DNA of 64,000 nt, taken from the NCBI RefSeq assembly GCF_013340305.1, contig NZ_BLVP01000006.1, positions 144,092-208,091 of the forward strand, written 5' to 3'. The stretch is from Desulfovibrio psychrotolerans. GTDB taxonomy: Bacteria; Desulfobacterota; Desulfovibrionia; Desulfovibrionales; Desulfovibrionaceae. Position numbers and translations under genes: made by a program. The notes beneath the pieces were generated by a model. That model worked only from the letters and a program-made list of their open reading frames with translations, was not told the origin of the DNA and did not search any database. Positions 10,467 to 19,869 of this stretch are shown here, piece by piece (within the stretch, counting starts at the first letter, position 1; each line of letters opens with the position of its first letter).

Positions 10467-10924
10467 GCTCCCCTCCTAGGGCTTGTTCCGGCCATATTGC
10501 CGCCGCCGACCAGTGCTTCCATGCACCGGCCGCGGGCCTTCCCCCGCCTGACTCGTCTTCCGCCCTGCCGGGTGTCTCCGGCCCCGCACTTCCGGGGCCG
10601 TAATCCCCTGCATATTGCCCCTATGTATTCTACACTACTCCAGCACAAATTACAGCACGGCGACAAAATAATAAAACCTACCATACCATCTATACACGCA
10701 AAAAGGGCCGACATCCGCATGCCGGCCCTATACTTGCTGCAAAAGAGCTCACAAATCTCATACAAACTCCCGAAAAACACATTTCCTTGCACTACTGCAT
10801 CTTACGGAAATGCGTGTCCGGAATACAATCAATGCGTACGTTGCCTCACTTCAGCGCCAAATTGCTCTCAAATGACACGCAAACATATATGCACAAACAT
10901 ATACCTCAGCGTTGCAGCAGCAAA
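10467..10924. other. Intergenic region between chemoreceptor and nitroreductase
   Basis: About 460 bases, GC-rich near the chemoreceptor and AT-rich at about 10620-10700. The AT-rich part probably carries the chemoreceptor promoter. A terminator lies at 10699-10728. No open frame here has a credible start. Confidence 0.5.
10699..10728 (-). terminator. Intrinsic terminator downstream of the nitroreductase
   Basis: On the minus strand a GGGCCG...CGGCCC stem with additional GCAT/ATGT pairing is followed by TTTTT. It lies about 200 bases past the nitroreductase stop codon and points in the same direction. Confidence 0.65.
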
Positions 10925-11752
10925 CTAAAAGGATACCGTATGCAGTTTCTGGTCGCCGCGCTGCACGGTCCGGCAATACTGCACGTCCGGGTAGCCGAAC
11001 ATTATGGCATACCCCGCCGTATGGTTCTCCGGCACGCCCAGCCTGCCTTTCATCTCCGGCAAAACCTGTGTGAACGCCCATTTGGCAAACCCGCACCATA
11101 CGGTTCCCAGCCCCAGTGCCGCCGCCATAACCTCAAAATAGCTCAGCGCTATCATGGGGTCCGCTTCCGGCGCGGCGGAATCCGCAGGTGCCGTCACCCA
11201 CAGCAGGTGCGGTGCCCCCCGGAACAGAATGTCCACCTTCCGTGTATTCCACAGCTTGGCTGTAGTGCCGAAGAATTCAAAACCCGCCGGCAGCCCGCTG
11301 CCCTTGGACAGTTCGTCAATCCCGGCATAGGTGGCCTCGCGTATGGCCTGCATGGTGGCCATGTCGTCCACAACGGTAAACTGCAGGTTCATCGCGTTCT
11401 TGCCGGTAGGAGCATTGCGGGCCACGTCCATAAGCCGCGCCAGCACGGCCCTGTCCACATTTTCCTGCCGGTACCGGCGCACGGACCGGCGGGACTTCAG
11501 CAGCATCTCCACCTCATCCGCCGTGGGCAGATTGCCCGCAATTTCCAGGCTGTCTTCGGGCTTTTTGCCCAGTATGGACACCGCCCCCGTAGGGCACACA
11601 ACCATACAGTGCTGACAGCCGATACACTGCGCTTCCTTGGCCGCCGGAACCTCCGGTACGCCGTTGTCCATGGAAATAATACCCATCACGCAGTCTTTGG
11701 CACACTCGCCGCACTGAATGCAGGCGCTTTCATCCACACAAAAATCGATCAT
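10925..11752 (-). CDS. Nitroreductase with N-terminal 2[4Fe-4S] ferredoxin domain
   Basis: A 275-residue fusion. Residues about 1-58 carry two CX2CX2CX3C cluster motifs (from Cys11, CIQCGECAKDC, and CIGCQHCMVVC). From about 80 follows an FMN-dependent nitroreductase domain with SRRSVRRYRQENV, ARNAPTGKNAMNLQ, and a C-terminal EVMAAALGLGTVWCGF and GYAIMFGYPD. Such ferredoxin-nitroreductases are common in strict anaerobes and take electrons from reduced ferredoxin; substrates are generally unknown. AGGAGA sits upstream of the ATG. It appears monocistronic. Confidence 0.92.
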   Translation of the reverse strand: MIDFCVDESACIQCGECAKDCVMGIISMDNGVPEVPAAKEAQCIGCQHCMVVCPTGAVSILGKKPEDSLEIAGNLPTADEVEMLLKSRRSVRRYRQENVDRAVLARLMDVARNAPTGKNAMNLQFTVVDDMATMQAIREATYAGIDELSKGSGLPAGFEFFGTTAKLWNTRKVDILFRGAPHLLWVTAPADSAAPEADPMIALSYFEVMAAALGLGTVWCGFAKWAFTQVLPEMKGRLGVPENHTAGYAIMFGYPDVQYCRTVQRGDQKLHTVSF

Positions 11753-12116
11753 TTATGCTCTCCTGTAGGCCTGCGGGCTGCGCCCGTGACCTGTGATGTC
11801 AGTTCTGCCCGACACGGCTATGCTACGAATACGCTACAGATGCGGCAGGAATGTTCCGCGTGCCCGGTTTGGCGAACAGGCCGGATCGGGCATGCCAAGC
11901 CTACCGGACGTATCGGACATTCGCCGGACATGATTGTGCGCCCGGTCAACAGGGCAATCATAACGCCTGCATTCAAAAAAGGAAGAAGGCACCGTAAAGT
12001 GCCTTAGCAACCACAAAACAACCCGCCTTCACCCAATGCCCACCATCTAGCCTTCGCCGTATGGCAGCCGTCTCAGGCCGTTCTGACACCTTGCCCGCCG
12101 CGCCCCATGCGGCACA
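11753..12116. other. Intergenic region with degenerate repeats
   Basis: About 360 bases between two leftward genes. About 11870-11945 consists of words such as ggccggatcgggc, accggacgtatcggaca and gccggacatg, the same degenerate type as at 8.3, 19.9, 20.2, 28.5 and 53.7 kb. A small terminator hairpin lies at 11986-12005. No gene was seen. Confidence 0.5.
11975..12005 (-). terminator. Small terminator after the GTPase gene
   Basis: AAGGCAC, loop, GTGCCTT gives a perfect 7-bp stem, followed on the minus strand by CTTCCTTTTTT. It is placed about 110 bases beyond the stop of the gene at 12117. Confidence 0.55.
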
Positions 12117-13478
12117 TTATCTGCCCATCATCACCCCCGCCTGCTCAAGGCGGGCAAACAGGGCCTTCTCCAGCGTGGTTCCCGGTGTATCCAGCCCGCA
12201 GTCCTGCCCGGCCCGGCAGTCCTGATACGCATACTGCACGCGCACACAGGGCACATGCATACGGATGAGCCGCTCAAGGCGTATGGGCGTCCCTAGAAGA
12301 ATCACATCGCAGGGCACCGCACGTATGCTGGCTTCCAGATCGGCAAGCTGCCTGCCGGAATATCCCATGGCGGGCAGGCACCACCCGATATGCGGATATG
12401 CCGCAAAGGTGGCGGCTATGCTGCCCTGCGCATAAGGGCGCGGGTCCACCACCTGCGCCCCGTGCTGCAACGCAGCCACCTGCGCCGCGCCGTAGGCCAT
12501 CTCCCCGTGGGTCAGGGTGGGGCCGTCTTCCACCAGCAGCACCCGCCTGCCCTTCAGTTCCTGCGGATTCTCCACACTCACCACGGACTGCGCCAGCACC
12601 AGCTCTGCGCCGGGGGCACATTCCCGCACCGAATCCGCCACTCGCGCCACGGCAGAAGGCAATGCCCCGTTCACCTTGTTGATGACGGCAATATCCGCCA
12701 TGCGCAGGTTCGTCTCTCCGGGGTGGTAACTGCGCTCATGCCCCGCCCGCAGCGGGTCCAACACCGTGATATGCACCGTGGGGCGGATAAAAGGCGTGTC
12801 GTTGTTGCCTCCGTCCCACACCAGCACATCGGCCTCCGCTTCCGCGGCCTTGAGGATGCGCCCGTAGTCCACTCCCGCGAACACGGTCAGCCCCTGCTCA
12901 ATATGCCGCTCGTACTCCTCGCGCTCTTCAATGGTGCAGTCAGCGGCGTCCATGTCCTCAAAGCTGGCAAACCGCTGCACCGCCTGCCGCTCCAGATCGC
13001 CATAGGGCATGGGATGCCGGATAACGGCAGGATTCAGCCCCCGTTCGCGCAGCAGTGCGCACACATGCCGGGTAACGGGCGACTTTCCGCACCCCGTGCG
13101 CACGGCACACACGGCCACCACAGGCTTTTCGGCCCGCAGCATGGTCCGTTCCGGGGCAAGCAGCAGAAAATCCGCGCCGCAGGCATTCACCAGCGAGGCG
13201 CGGTGCATCACCGTCTCGTGGGAAACATCACTGTAAGAAAAGATCACCGTATCCGCCCCGTACTTGCGGATAAGAGCGGGCAGCCGTTCCTCCGCCACCA
13301 CGGGAATGCCTTCGGGATACCCCTCCCCGGCAAGCGCGGCGGGATAGCAGCGGCCGTCTATGTCCGGTATCTGCGCGGCGGTAAAAGCCACCACGCGATA
13401 CTCGGGCCTGTCGCGGAACAGCATGTTGAAATTATGAAAATCGCGTCCCGCCGCTCCCATGATGATAACCGTGCGCAT
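12117..13478 (-). CDS. Predicted GTPase, cyclic 2,3-diphosphoglycerate synthetase-like (COG2403)
   Basis: A 453-residue cytosolic protein. The N-terminal part has a Rossmann-like start (MRTVIIMGAAGRDFHNFN) and a HETVMHRASLVNACGADF stretch. A P-loop-like AVRTGCGKSPVTRHV sits near residue 125, followed by VLVWDGGNNDTPF and an INKVN base-recognition-like motif. This layout matches the COG2403 family, which includes archaeal cyclic 2,3-diphosphoglycerate synthetase. In bacteria the product and function are not established, so the name is family-level only. AGGAGA precedes the ATG. It lies about 100 bases downstream of the YhaN-like gene on the same strand and may be co-transcribed with it. Confidence 0.8.
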   Translation of the reverse strand: MRTVIIMGAAGRDFHNFNMLFRDRPEYRVVAFTAAQIPDIDGRCYPAALAGEGYPEGIPVVAEERLPALIRKYGADTVIFSYSDVSHETVMHRASLVNACGADFLLLAPERTMLRAEKPVVAVCAVRTGCGKSPVTRHVCALLRERGLNPAVIRHPMPYGDLERQAVQRFASFEDMDAADCTIEEREEYERHIEQGLTVFAGVDYGRILKAAEAEADVLVWDGGNNDTPFIRPTVHITVLDPLRAGHERSYHPGETNLRMADIAVINKVNGALPSAVARVADSVRECAPGAELVLAQSVVSVENPQELKGRRVLLVEDGPTLTHGEMAYGAAQVAALQHGAQVVDPRPYAQGSIAATFAAYPHIGWCLPAMGYSGRQLADLEASIRAVPCDVILLGTPIRLERLIRMHVPCVRVQYAYQDCRAGQDCGLDTPGTTLEKALFARLEQAGVMMGR

Positions 13479-13576
13479 GTGTCTCTCCTGCGTTGCTGCC
13501 CGCCTGGTCGTAGGCCGTTCTCATCGGGTGGATTCGGAACACAGGCAACTCTGCGGTCCGCTCCGCCTTTTTCCGG

Positions 13577-16500
13577 CTACCCTGCCTGAAACGTGCCGTC
13601 CGCCACCCGGTACACCGCCGCATCCGGCACGGCCCTGCACAGGGTTTCCGCCGCCTGCGGGTGGCACGTGAAGTACAGAATCTGGTTGTGCCGCGCCAGT
13701 TCCCCCAATGCCTCTGCGGTCCGCGCCGCGCGTCCGGGGTCAAAGTTGACCAGAATATCATCCATGACCACGGGCAGCGGTTCGCCCTGCGCCGAATGAC
13801 TCAGAATATACCCCAGCCGCAGCGAAAGAAACAACTGCTCCTGCGTTCCCCGGCTCAACTGTTTCTGCTCCCGCACCTCACCGCCCGCCGTAACCGCACG
13901 GATGGCGCTGTCATCCAGACTGGCATGCAGCCCGGAATACGCCCCGCCGGTAATGGTGCGGAAGAACCCGCTGGCATGGCGGATAACACCGGGCTGCTGT
14001 TCCGCCTCAAAATTCCTCTTGGCTTCCAGAACAAGATGCCGGGCAAGGGCCAGCCGCGCCCACTGGCGGCTGAGCACGCGGATATCTTCACGCACCGCCT
14101 GTTCACGCCCCCGCAGTTCCGCCATCTTTCCGGCGGAGACAAGCCCCTCCAGCCTCGCGGAAAGATCGCTCACCTGCTGCCGCAACCCGTTCTCGCGGGC
14201 CTCGTCCTCTTCCATCTGTGCCGCCAGTTCCGCCACACGGGCTTCCATATCCTCACGCCGCACAGCAGCCAGTCGCCGCGCCAGCCCGTCAAGCCCGCTG
14301 ACGCCCTCACCCGCAACCTGCGCCCCCGCGCCCTCTCCACGGGCAGCATCCGGCTGTACGGGTAACAGCCCCAATGCCATACCAGACGCCACACCAGTTG
14401 CCGAGCCTGATGCGGAACCTGATGCGGAACCTGACGCAGAACCTGGCGCTGAGCCTGCCGCCACACCAGCTACCACACCGGATGCCGGGCCTATCAACGT
14501 CCCGGCCAGTACAGAAGATGGTACAGGCGATGTTAGAGGCGATGTTACAGCCGACTGCACAAGGCCCTGCACAGCGCTTTCCAGCGTAGCCCGCAGGGGA
14601 ATGTACTCCTGAACAATCTGCTGCCGCCGCGCATAGGCTGCCCCCCGCAGCCGGAACAATTCCTCGGCCTGCGCAAGAGTCGCCGCACCTTCCAGGCCTT
14701 CAGGACCGTGCGGTTCTTCCGAACCTTGCGAACCTTGCGAACCTTCAGAGCCTTCAGCCCATTGGCCCGCCCTGTGCCCGCCGTACCCGTCCTGCGGCGT
14801 AAAGGCCGCGCCGCCCAGTGCCAGAAGCTCCAGCCTGCGCTCCTCCAGAACGGCACACTGCGCGGCAAGCCCCTGCTCGGCCTCCTGCGCTCCGGGCAGT
14901 TCCCGCCGCAGGGTCGCCTCCTCCGCCTGTGCCGTGCGCGCCGCCACCAGTGCCTGTACCAGCGCATCCACCCCGGCAAGCCGCTCGTCATGCCCTGCCG
15001 CACCACGGCTCTCCGCGCCACCGGGCAGCAGGACCAGCAAATCTTCCAGTCTCTTCCGAAAATCTTCCACCCCGGCCTCAAGGGCCGCAGCCTTGCCATG
15101 CAGGGCATCCAGCGCGTCCAACTGCGCCACGCAGCCGGATATGGTCTCCAGCGCGGCCTGCGCCGTGGCCGGGCTCAAGGTTTCCGCAAGCCCCCTTCCG
15201 GCCAGCCATCCGCGCCACTCCCGCTCCACATCCGCACACGCGGCAGCAGCAGCCCGGCAGCGCTTCCGGGCCTCTTCCAGCGCCTGTTCCCGGCGCGCCA
15301 GCAGTGTGCCGCGTTCCCGCAGGGCTTCTTCCGCACGGGCCCGCTCCTTTTCAGACTCGCGCGCAGCCCTGGCCGCATCCAGCACCCGCACCGTCTCCCG
15401 CAGCACGTCCGCATCCGTCATGCCGTCTCCGGCCCCTTCCTGCCCCATCTCCGCCAGCAGCGTCCGTGCCATGGCAACGTATGCTCCCACGGTCTCATGC
15501 AGTCCCGCCAGCTCTTCCGCCTGCATGTCCAGCGTGTGCAGCCGTGCGCGAATACCCTCCACCCGGTCAAAAATAGAAAGCGCCGCCTCAGGCGTGGTGG
15601 TTGCAGGCAGCGCAAGCTCCCGGGCGCGCACGGCCCATGCCTGACGGGCAAGGTCGCGCTCGTTGCGGGCAGCATCCACGGCACGCGCGGCTGCCTCTGC
15701 CTGCTCCTGTGCGCGAACCGCTTCGGCCTCGATCTCCGCTATGCCCCGCTCCACCTGTTCACGCGCATGCACCTCGTCCCGCAGCAGATCAATCTCTATC
15801 TCGGCCAGCTCCAGCGCGGCGTCATCAGGTAAATCGTCACGCAAATCGTCATACATATCGCCAGTCATATTGCCCGACATGCGGCCCTGTATACTGTCAG
15901 CCACTTCGCCGTACGCCTCATCCGCAACACTTCCGGCCGCGAATCCTGCGGGCCCTGCGGCCCTTGCGACACCATTGCCCCGCGCGGTACCCCGCATTCC
16001 GCTCCCTATTCCGGCCTGCACCGCCAGCGCCAGAGCCTGCTCGACCAGCCTTCCGGCCTCTGCCCGCAACTGTACCAGCCGCTCCTCAGGCGCCACGCCC
16101 CGGACCGCCCCAACTCCGCCTGCGCGCTCTGCCGGGCCTGTATCCATTGCCTGACCAGATCGTCCAAATTGCTCAATTCGCCCGGACCGCCATATGACCG
16201 CGCCGGATGCCGCACCAAGCACACAGGCCATCAGCAGCCCATACCCCATGGTCATCATGCCTTGGCCGCCGTTCCAGTCAGGCCACCACGCGGGTGCGGA
16301 AAGCAGAATCCCGCCCGCAATACCGCAAAGCGCAGCCGCCCCCATCACCACGGCAAACAACGCCTTTATGCCGCCCCTGCCCCCGGCTGCCGCCAGCTTC
16401 ATGGCCTCTTCTGCGGCCTGCATACCGGCAAGCGTCTGCCGCACTCCTTCCAGCTTACGCAACACAGGCCGCAGGGCGCGCAATGCGTCCTTCCGCTCCT

Positions 16501-18154
16501 TCATGGCCTGCCGCGTCACTCCCCGCGTAAAGCGGTTCAATTCTGCCCGGCGCACCTCCAGCCGCTCCCGCAGCGGCGCAACACGCCCGGCGGCCAGCTT
16601 GCGCGCGGCTTCGGCATCGCGCAATTCCTGCTCTGCCCCGGCAAGGTTTCTTCCTGCCCACGCCACAGACTCTCTGGCGGAAAACGAGGTATCCAGCGCG
16701 CGGATATGCCCCCGCCGCCAATCCGGAACCAGTCCCGCAATGTCCGCGTCCAGTTCCCTTCCGGCAGCGGAATGGGCCTGTTCCCGGCGCGGCATCTCTT
16801 CCCACAACGTCTGCACATGTTCCCGGCGTGCCGCCAGCGTTTCCAGCAAGGCCTCTTCTCCCACGGGCCGCCCGCCTCCCAGCCGCTGCACCAGCGCCGC
16901 AGCTTCCGCATGCGCGGCATGGGCTTCCGCCGCATCGCGCTCGCACACCTGCAAGGCTTCTCCCGCCGCAGCCTCTCCCGCCGCAGCCTCTGTCATGCGC
17001 TGCCCGAACTGCGCTATACGCTCCCGGGTGAACACCGAACGGTCAAACCCGCGTATACGTTCCGCGTCCCACCCCGCGCCCAATTCCTCTCCGGCGCGGC
17101 GCACCTCTGCCCGGCGGGCTGCCTCTTCACGCCGCAAATCCGATAACTGTTCGACAAGTTCCCGATACCGCCCCTTTTCCCCGGCCAGCGCATCAATCTC
17201 CGCCTGCCGCCCCAGCAACGGCCTGTGGCGTTCCATCTCCAGTGCCTCGGAAGCCGCCATCAGGCGTTGCACCCGGCTCCGCGCCGTCTCATATTCGCGC
17301 ATCCGCTCATCCAGCTGCCCGCGCAGGCTTTCCAGACGCTCCACGCCCTCATTCGGAAAGCTATCGACAACTGGCGAAATGGCGGCAAGCTCGCCTTCCA
17401 GTGCCCGCATGCGCTCCAGCTGCTCCCACAGGGCAAGCTGGCGCTCCATGGCGTTCCGCTCTGCCTGCCGTCTGCCGCGTTCGGTCCGCAGCCGTGTCAG
17501 TTCCGCCTGAACCGCCTCCCGCTGTGCCGATGCCTCCTCGTATGCGGCAAGCGCGCTGCCCCCCGCCCGCAGTTCCGCCTGAACAGCCTCCAGTTCCTTC
17601 AGCTTCAGGTTCAGGGGCTGTTTCTGCCCGCGTTCCAGAAACAACGTGTCCATGGCTTTAGTCATGCCGCCCAGCACCTGTCCCACGGGTCTGGTCCCGG
17701 CACCGAAGCTGGCACCGTACAACGAGTGTCCTTTCTTGCTATCTTCCTGCTCTCCGAAACTAAGCAATTCGGAAAGAGAAAACCCGTACACGGAGCGATA
17801 CACCTCCCGGGTCGTGCCTCCCAGCAGGGTGTCCAGCAACGCACTGTCCAGCCGCTCGCCGTCCGGACGCAGCAGCACGGGCGTTCCCCCGCGCACACCG
17901 GGTCGCCGTTCCAGCCGCAGGGTGCCGTGCCTGCGTGTTTCCAGCAGCAGGCTGCCGCCGGGGTCACCTCCCCGCAGCGGGGGGTACAGGGCATCCTTCA
18001 CAAACCCATAGAGCATGCCCCGGAAAAAGCCCAGACAGGTGGATTTTCCCGCCTCGTTGTCACCGAGAAACACCGTCACACCGTCCGGCAGTCCGCTCAC
18101 GTTCTGGTCAGCGAAAACTCCGAACCCGCCAATGCCGAAGGTCCGTATAATCAT
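13577..18154 (-). CDS. YhaN-type AAA ATPase, SMC/Rad50-like, with internal membrane segments
   Basis: A 1525-residue coiled-coil ATPase. The N-terminus has the Walker A GDNEAGKST (residues 31-39). The C-terminus carries a signature-like LSRGTQEQLFLSLRLG and a Walker B region LPVVMDDILVNFDPGR with FTCHP. Between them are long Ala/Glu/Arg-rich coiled coils. Two hydrophobic helices near the middle (KALFAVVMGAAALCGIAGG and GYGLLMACVLGAASGAVIW) suggest membrane attachment, as in Bacillus YhaN. Two low-complexity inserts are seen: EGSEGSQGSQGSEEP and a GSASGSASGSASGSATG tract. Its ATG overlaps the stop of the metallophosphoesterase gene (TAATG), so the two are translationally coupled. By analogy with SbcCD/Mre11-Rad50 it powers a nuclease acting on DNA ends. 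Confidence 0.88.
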   Translation of the reverse strand: MIIRTFGIGGFGVFADQNVSGLPDGVTVFLGDNEAGKSTCLGFFRGMLYGFVKDALYPPLRGGDPGGSLLLETRRHGTLRLERRPGVRGGTPVLLRPDGERLDSALLDTLLGGTTREVYRSVYGFSLSELLSFGEQEDSKKGHSLYGASFGAGTRPVGQVLGGMTKAMDTLFLERGQKQPLNLKLKELEAVQAELRAGGSALAAYEEASAQREAVQAELTRLRTERGRRQAERNAMERQLALWEQLERMRALEGELAAISPVVDSFPNEGVERLESLRGQLDERMREYETARSRVQRLMAASEALEMERHRPLLGRQAEIDALAGEKGRYRELVEQLSDLRREEAARRAEVRRAGEELGAGWDAERIRGFDRSVFTRERIAQFGQRMTEAAAGEAAAGEALQVCERDAAEAHAAHAEAAALVQRLGGGRPVGEEALLETLAARREHVQTLWEEMPRREQAHSAAGRELDADIAGLVPDWRRGHIRALDTSFSARESVAWAGRNLAGAEQELRDAEAARKLAAGRVAPLRERLEVRRAELNRFTRGVTRQAMKERKDALRALRPVLRKLEGVRQTLAGMQAAEEAMKLAAAGGRGGIKALFAVVMGAAALCGIAGGILLSAPAWWPDWNGGQGMMTMGYGLLMACVLGAASGAVIWRSGRIEQFGRSGQAMDTGPAERAGGVGAVRGVAPEERLVQLRAEAGRLVEQALALAVQAGIGSGMRGTARGNGVARAAGPAGFAAGSVADEAYGEVADSIQGRMSGNMTGDMYDDLRDDLPDDAALELAEIEIDLLRDEVHAREQVERGIAEIEAEAVRAQEQAEAAARAVDAARNERDLARQAWAVRARELALPATTTPEAALSIFDRVEGIRARLHTLDMQAEELAGLHETVGAYVAMARTLLAEMGQEGAGDGMTDADVLRETVRVLDAARAARESEKERARAEEALRERGTLLARREQALEEARKRCRAAAAACADVEREWRGWLAGRGLAETLSPATAQAALETISGCVAQLDALDALHGKAAALEAGVEDFRKRLEDLLVLLPGGAESRGAAGHDERLAGVDALVQALVAARTAQAEEATLRRELPGAQEAEQGLAAQCAVLEERRLELLALGGAAFTPQDGYGGHRAGQWAEGSEGSQGSQGSEEPHGPEGLEGAATLAQAEELFRLRGAAYARRQQIVQEYIPLRATLESAVQGLVQSAVTSPLTSPVPSSVLAGTLIGPASGVVAGVAAGSAPGSASGSASGSASGSATGVASGMALGLLPVQPDAARGEGAGAQVAGEGVSGLDGLARRLAAVRREDMEARVAELAAQMEEDEARENGLRQQVSDLSARLEGLVSAGKMAELRGREQAVREDIRVLSRQWARLALARHLVLEAKRNFEAEQQPGVIRHASGFFRTITGGAYSGLHASLDDSAIRAVTAGGEVREQKQLSRGTQEQLFLSLRLGYILSHSAQGEPLPVVMDDILVNFDPGRAARTAEALGELARHNQILYFTCHPQAAETLCRAVPDAAVYRVADGTFQAG

Positions 18155-19869
18155 TACTCAACCTCCAGCATATCCATGCACAGCAGTTCCGCCTCTTCCA
18201 GCAACGCCGCCATCTCCGCCGCATCGGGCGGCTCCACCACCTTGCGCAGCCGTGCCTTGCCGAACAGGGCTTCCAGCGCAGGCTGGGCTGCCTCCATCTC
18301 CGGCTCTCCGCGCAGGGACGCCGCTACCCGCAGGGCTTCCCCCAGCAAGTCAGACCGGCGGCGCAGTGCCTCCATATCGTGTGCCGGACGACAGGCAAGC
18401 TCCATATCCTTAATCCAGACAAAAGGACGCTCTTGCGCCCACGTCTCCCGCAGGCGTTCCAGCAACGTGTCCACAGCACCGGGCTTGCGCAGGATGCCGT
18501 CCAGCACGCCGCGTCCCGTCAGGCGCAGGCGCAGCACCACGCCCTCTACCTCCGGCGCGGGCATGCGTTCACCGTCCGCACCACGCAGCCACGGTAATCC
18601 CGCAGGAGCCTCCATCCTTGAAATATCCGCCTGCCCTTCTCCCCCGTCCGCTCCCTCCCAATCCTCTCCGGCATGCCGGCAGCGATCCGCTGCGGCTGCC
18701 ACAATTCCGTTCAGGGCGTTGTCCAGCGCATCCTCTGTCTCAAACCCGGCAATATCCACCACTTCCGTCACCCACACCACAGGCGCAAGCTGCTGATACG
18801 CAAGGGAAACCGCTCCATCCCGGCTCACCTCCGCCACCACGCAGCCATGTGCCCCCCCTTCATTTATGTGCAGTCCCTGCGGGCTGCCGGGGTAGACCAC
18901 ATACGGGCTGCGGCTGACCACCTGCGGCTCATGGATATGCCCGAGCGCCCAGTAATCAAGGCCGGATTCCCGCAACTCCCGCATGGTTGCAGGAGCATAC
19001 AGGTCCGATGTCGCCACGGCGTCCAGCGTACAGTGCAGCACCCCTATCTGAAAGGCGTCATGCAGCGAGCGAGAAAATTTCCGGGCCAGCGAACGGCGTT
19101 CCTTGTCCGTCCAGTGGCTCACGCCGTGCACCACGGCGGCAGGGGCATCGGGCGGGGATATGGCGAAGAATTCCGGCGTATCAGCCCTGAACACGGTCAC
19201 GTTGTCCGGCAGGCGGATGGAGGCGGACTGCCTGGACAGCGGGTCGTGGTTGCCATGGGCGATAAACACGGGCACCCCTGCCGTTGCAAGCCGCGCACAC
19301 CCGTCCCGCAGTGCAAGGCGGGCCTTCAGGCTGCCTTCCTCAAAATTATGGATATCGCCCGCCAGCAGCACAAAGTCCGGACGCAGGGCGCAGCCCAGGT
19401 CCACCAGACGCGAAAAGGCCGTGAATGTGGCCCTGCTCAGCACCGTGCGCACAGCCTCGGGCACTTCGGATGAAAGCCCTCTGAATGCGGCATCCAAGTG
19501 CAGGTCTGCCGCATGGATGAACCGCAGCGGCCGGTCCTTCTGCGAAGATGCGCTCAAGGCTCCGCCGGAAGCCGCCAGCCCGCCATATATGCCGGATGTG
19601 CCAGATATGTCGGATATGCCGGATATGTCGGATATGCCGGATATGTCGGACATGTCGGATATGCCAGAATCGTGGACCGCAGCAGCCTCAACGGCACCCT
19701 CGACAGCAGACACCACCGCAGGCACCGCGGCAGGCATCATGTCGGGCACAATGGCAGACTCAACATCAAGCGCACTCCCATACTCGGAAGGGGTGCCCGG
19801 AGCACGTGCGGCACTCTGTTCGGGGCCTGTTCGGGAGTCGTTGTTGTCCCCCGGAGATGATGCGTTCAT
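18154..19869 (-). CDS. YhaO/SbcD-type metallophosphoesterase (DNA nuclease subunit)
   Basis: A 571-residue partner of the YhaN-like ATPase. The nuclease fold begins near residue 115 and shows all the metal-site motifs: HAADLHLD, LAGDIHNF, AHGNHDPLS, GVLHCTLD and LGHIHEPQ. A C-terminal region of about 200 residues probably caps the site or binds the ATPase. The first 110 or so residues are low-complexity, including a repeated ISDISG unit encoded by tandem ggatatgtc/ggatatgcc DNA, and may be a recent expansion. An alternative start close to the folded domain (after residue 100) cannot be excluded, since no strong Shine-Dalgarno was found at 19869. The 1-base overlap with the ATPase supports a complex. 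Confidence 0.9.
   Translation of the reverse strand: MNASSPGDNNDSRTGPEQSAARAPGTPSEYGSALDVESAIVPDMMPAAVPAVVSAVEGAVEAAAVHDSGISDMSDISGISDISGISDISGTSGIYGGLAASGGALSASSQKDRPLRFIHAADLHLDAAFRGLSSEVPEAVRTVLSRATFTAFSRLVDLGCALRPDFVLLAGDIHNFEEGSLKARLALRDGCARLATAGVPVFIAHGNHDPLSRQSASIRLPDNVTVFRADTPEFFAISPPDAPAAVVHGVSHWTDKERRSLARKFSRSLHDAFQIGVLHCTLDAVATSDLYAPATMRELRESGLDYWALGHIHEPQVVSRSPYVVYPGSPQGLHINEGGAHGCVVAEVSRDGAVSLAYQQLAPVVWVTEVVDIAGFETEDALDNALNGIVAAAADRCRHAGEDWEGADGGEGQADISRMEAPAGLPWLRGADGERMPAPEVEGVVLRLRLTGRGVLDGILRKPGAVDTLLERLRETWAQERPFVWIKDMELACRPAHDMEALRRRSDLLGEALRVAASLRGEPEMEAAQPALEALFGKARLRKVVEPPDAAEMAALLEEAELLCMDMLEVE
19590..19672. repeat. 9/18-bp tandem repeat inside the YhaO-like gene
   Basis: Repeats of ggatatgtc and ggatatgcc, running at least eight units with few changes. 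They keep the reading frame and encode ISD(I/M)SG-type repeats in the N-terminal extension of the nuclease. Confidence 0.85.

Noticed and set aside
15800..16500. Long plus-strand open frames opposite the YhaN-like gene (up to 523 codons)
   Set aside because: Codon bias of the high-GC minus-strand gene keeps these frames open; their products are Arg/Pro/Ala-rich without motifs or ribosome binding sites.
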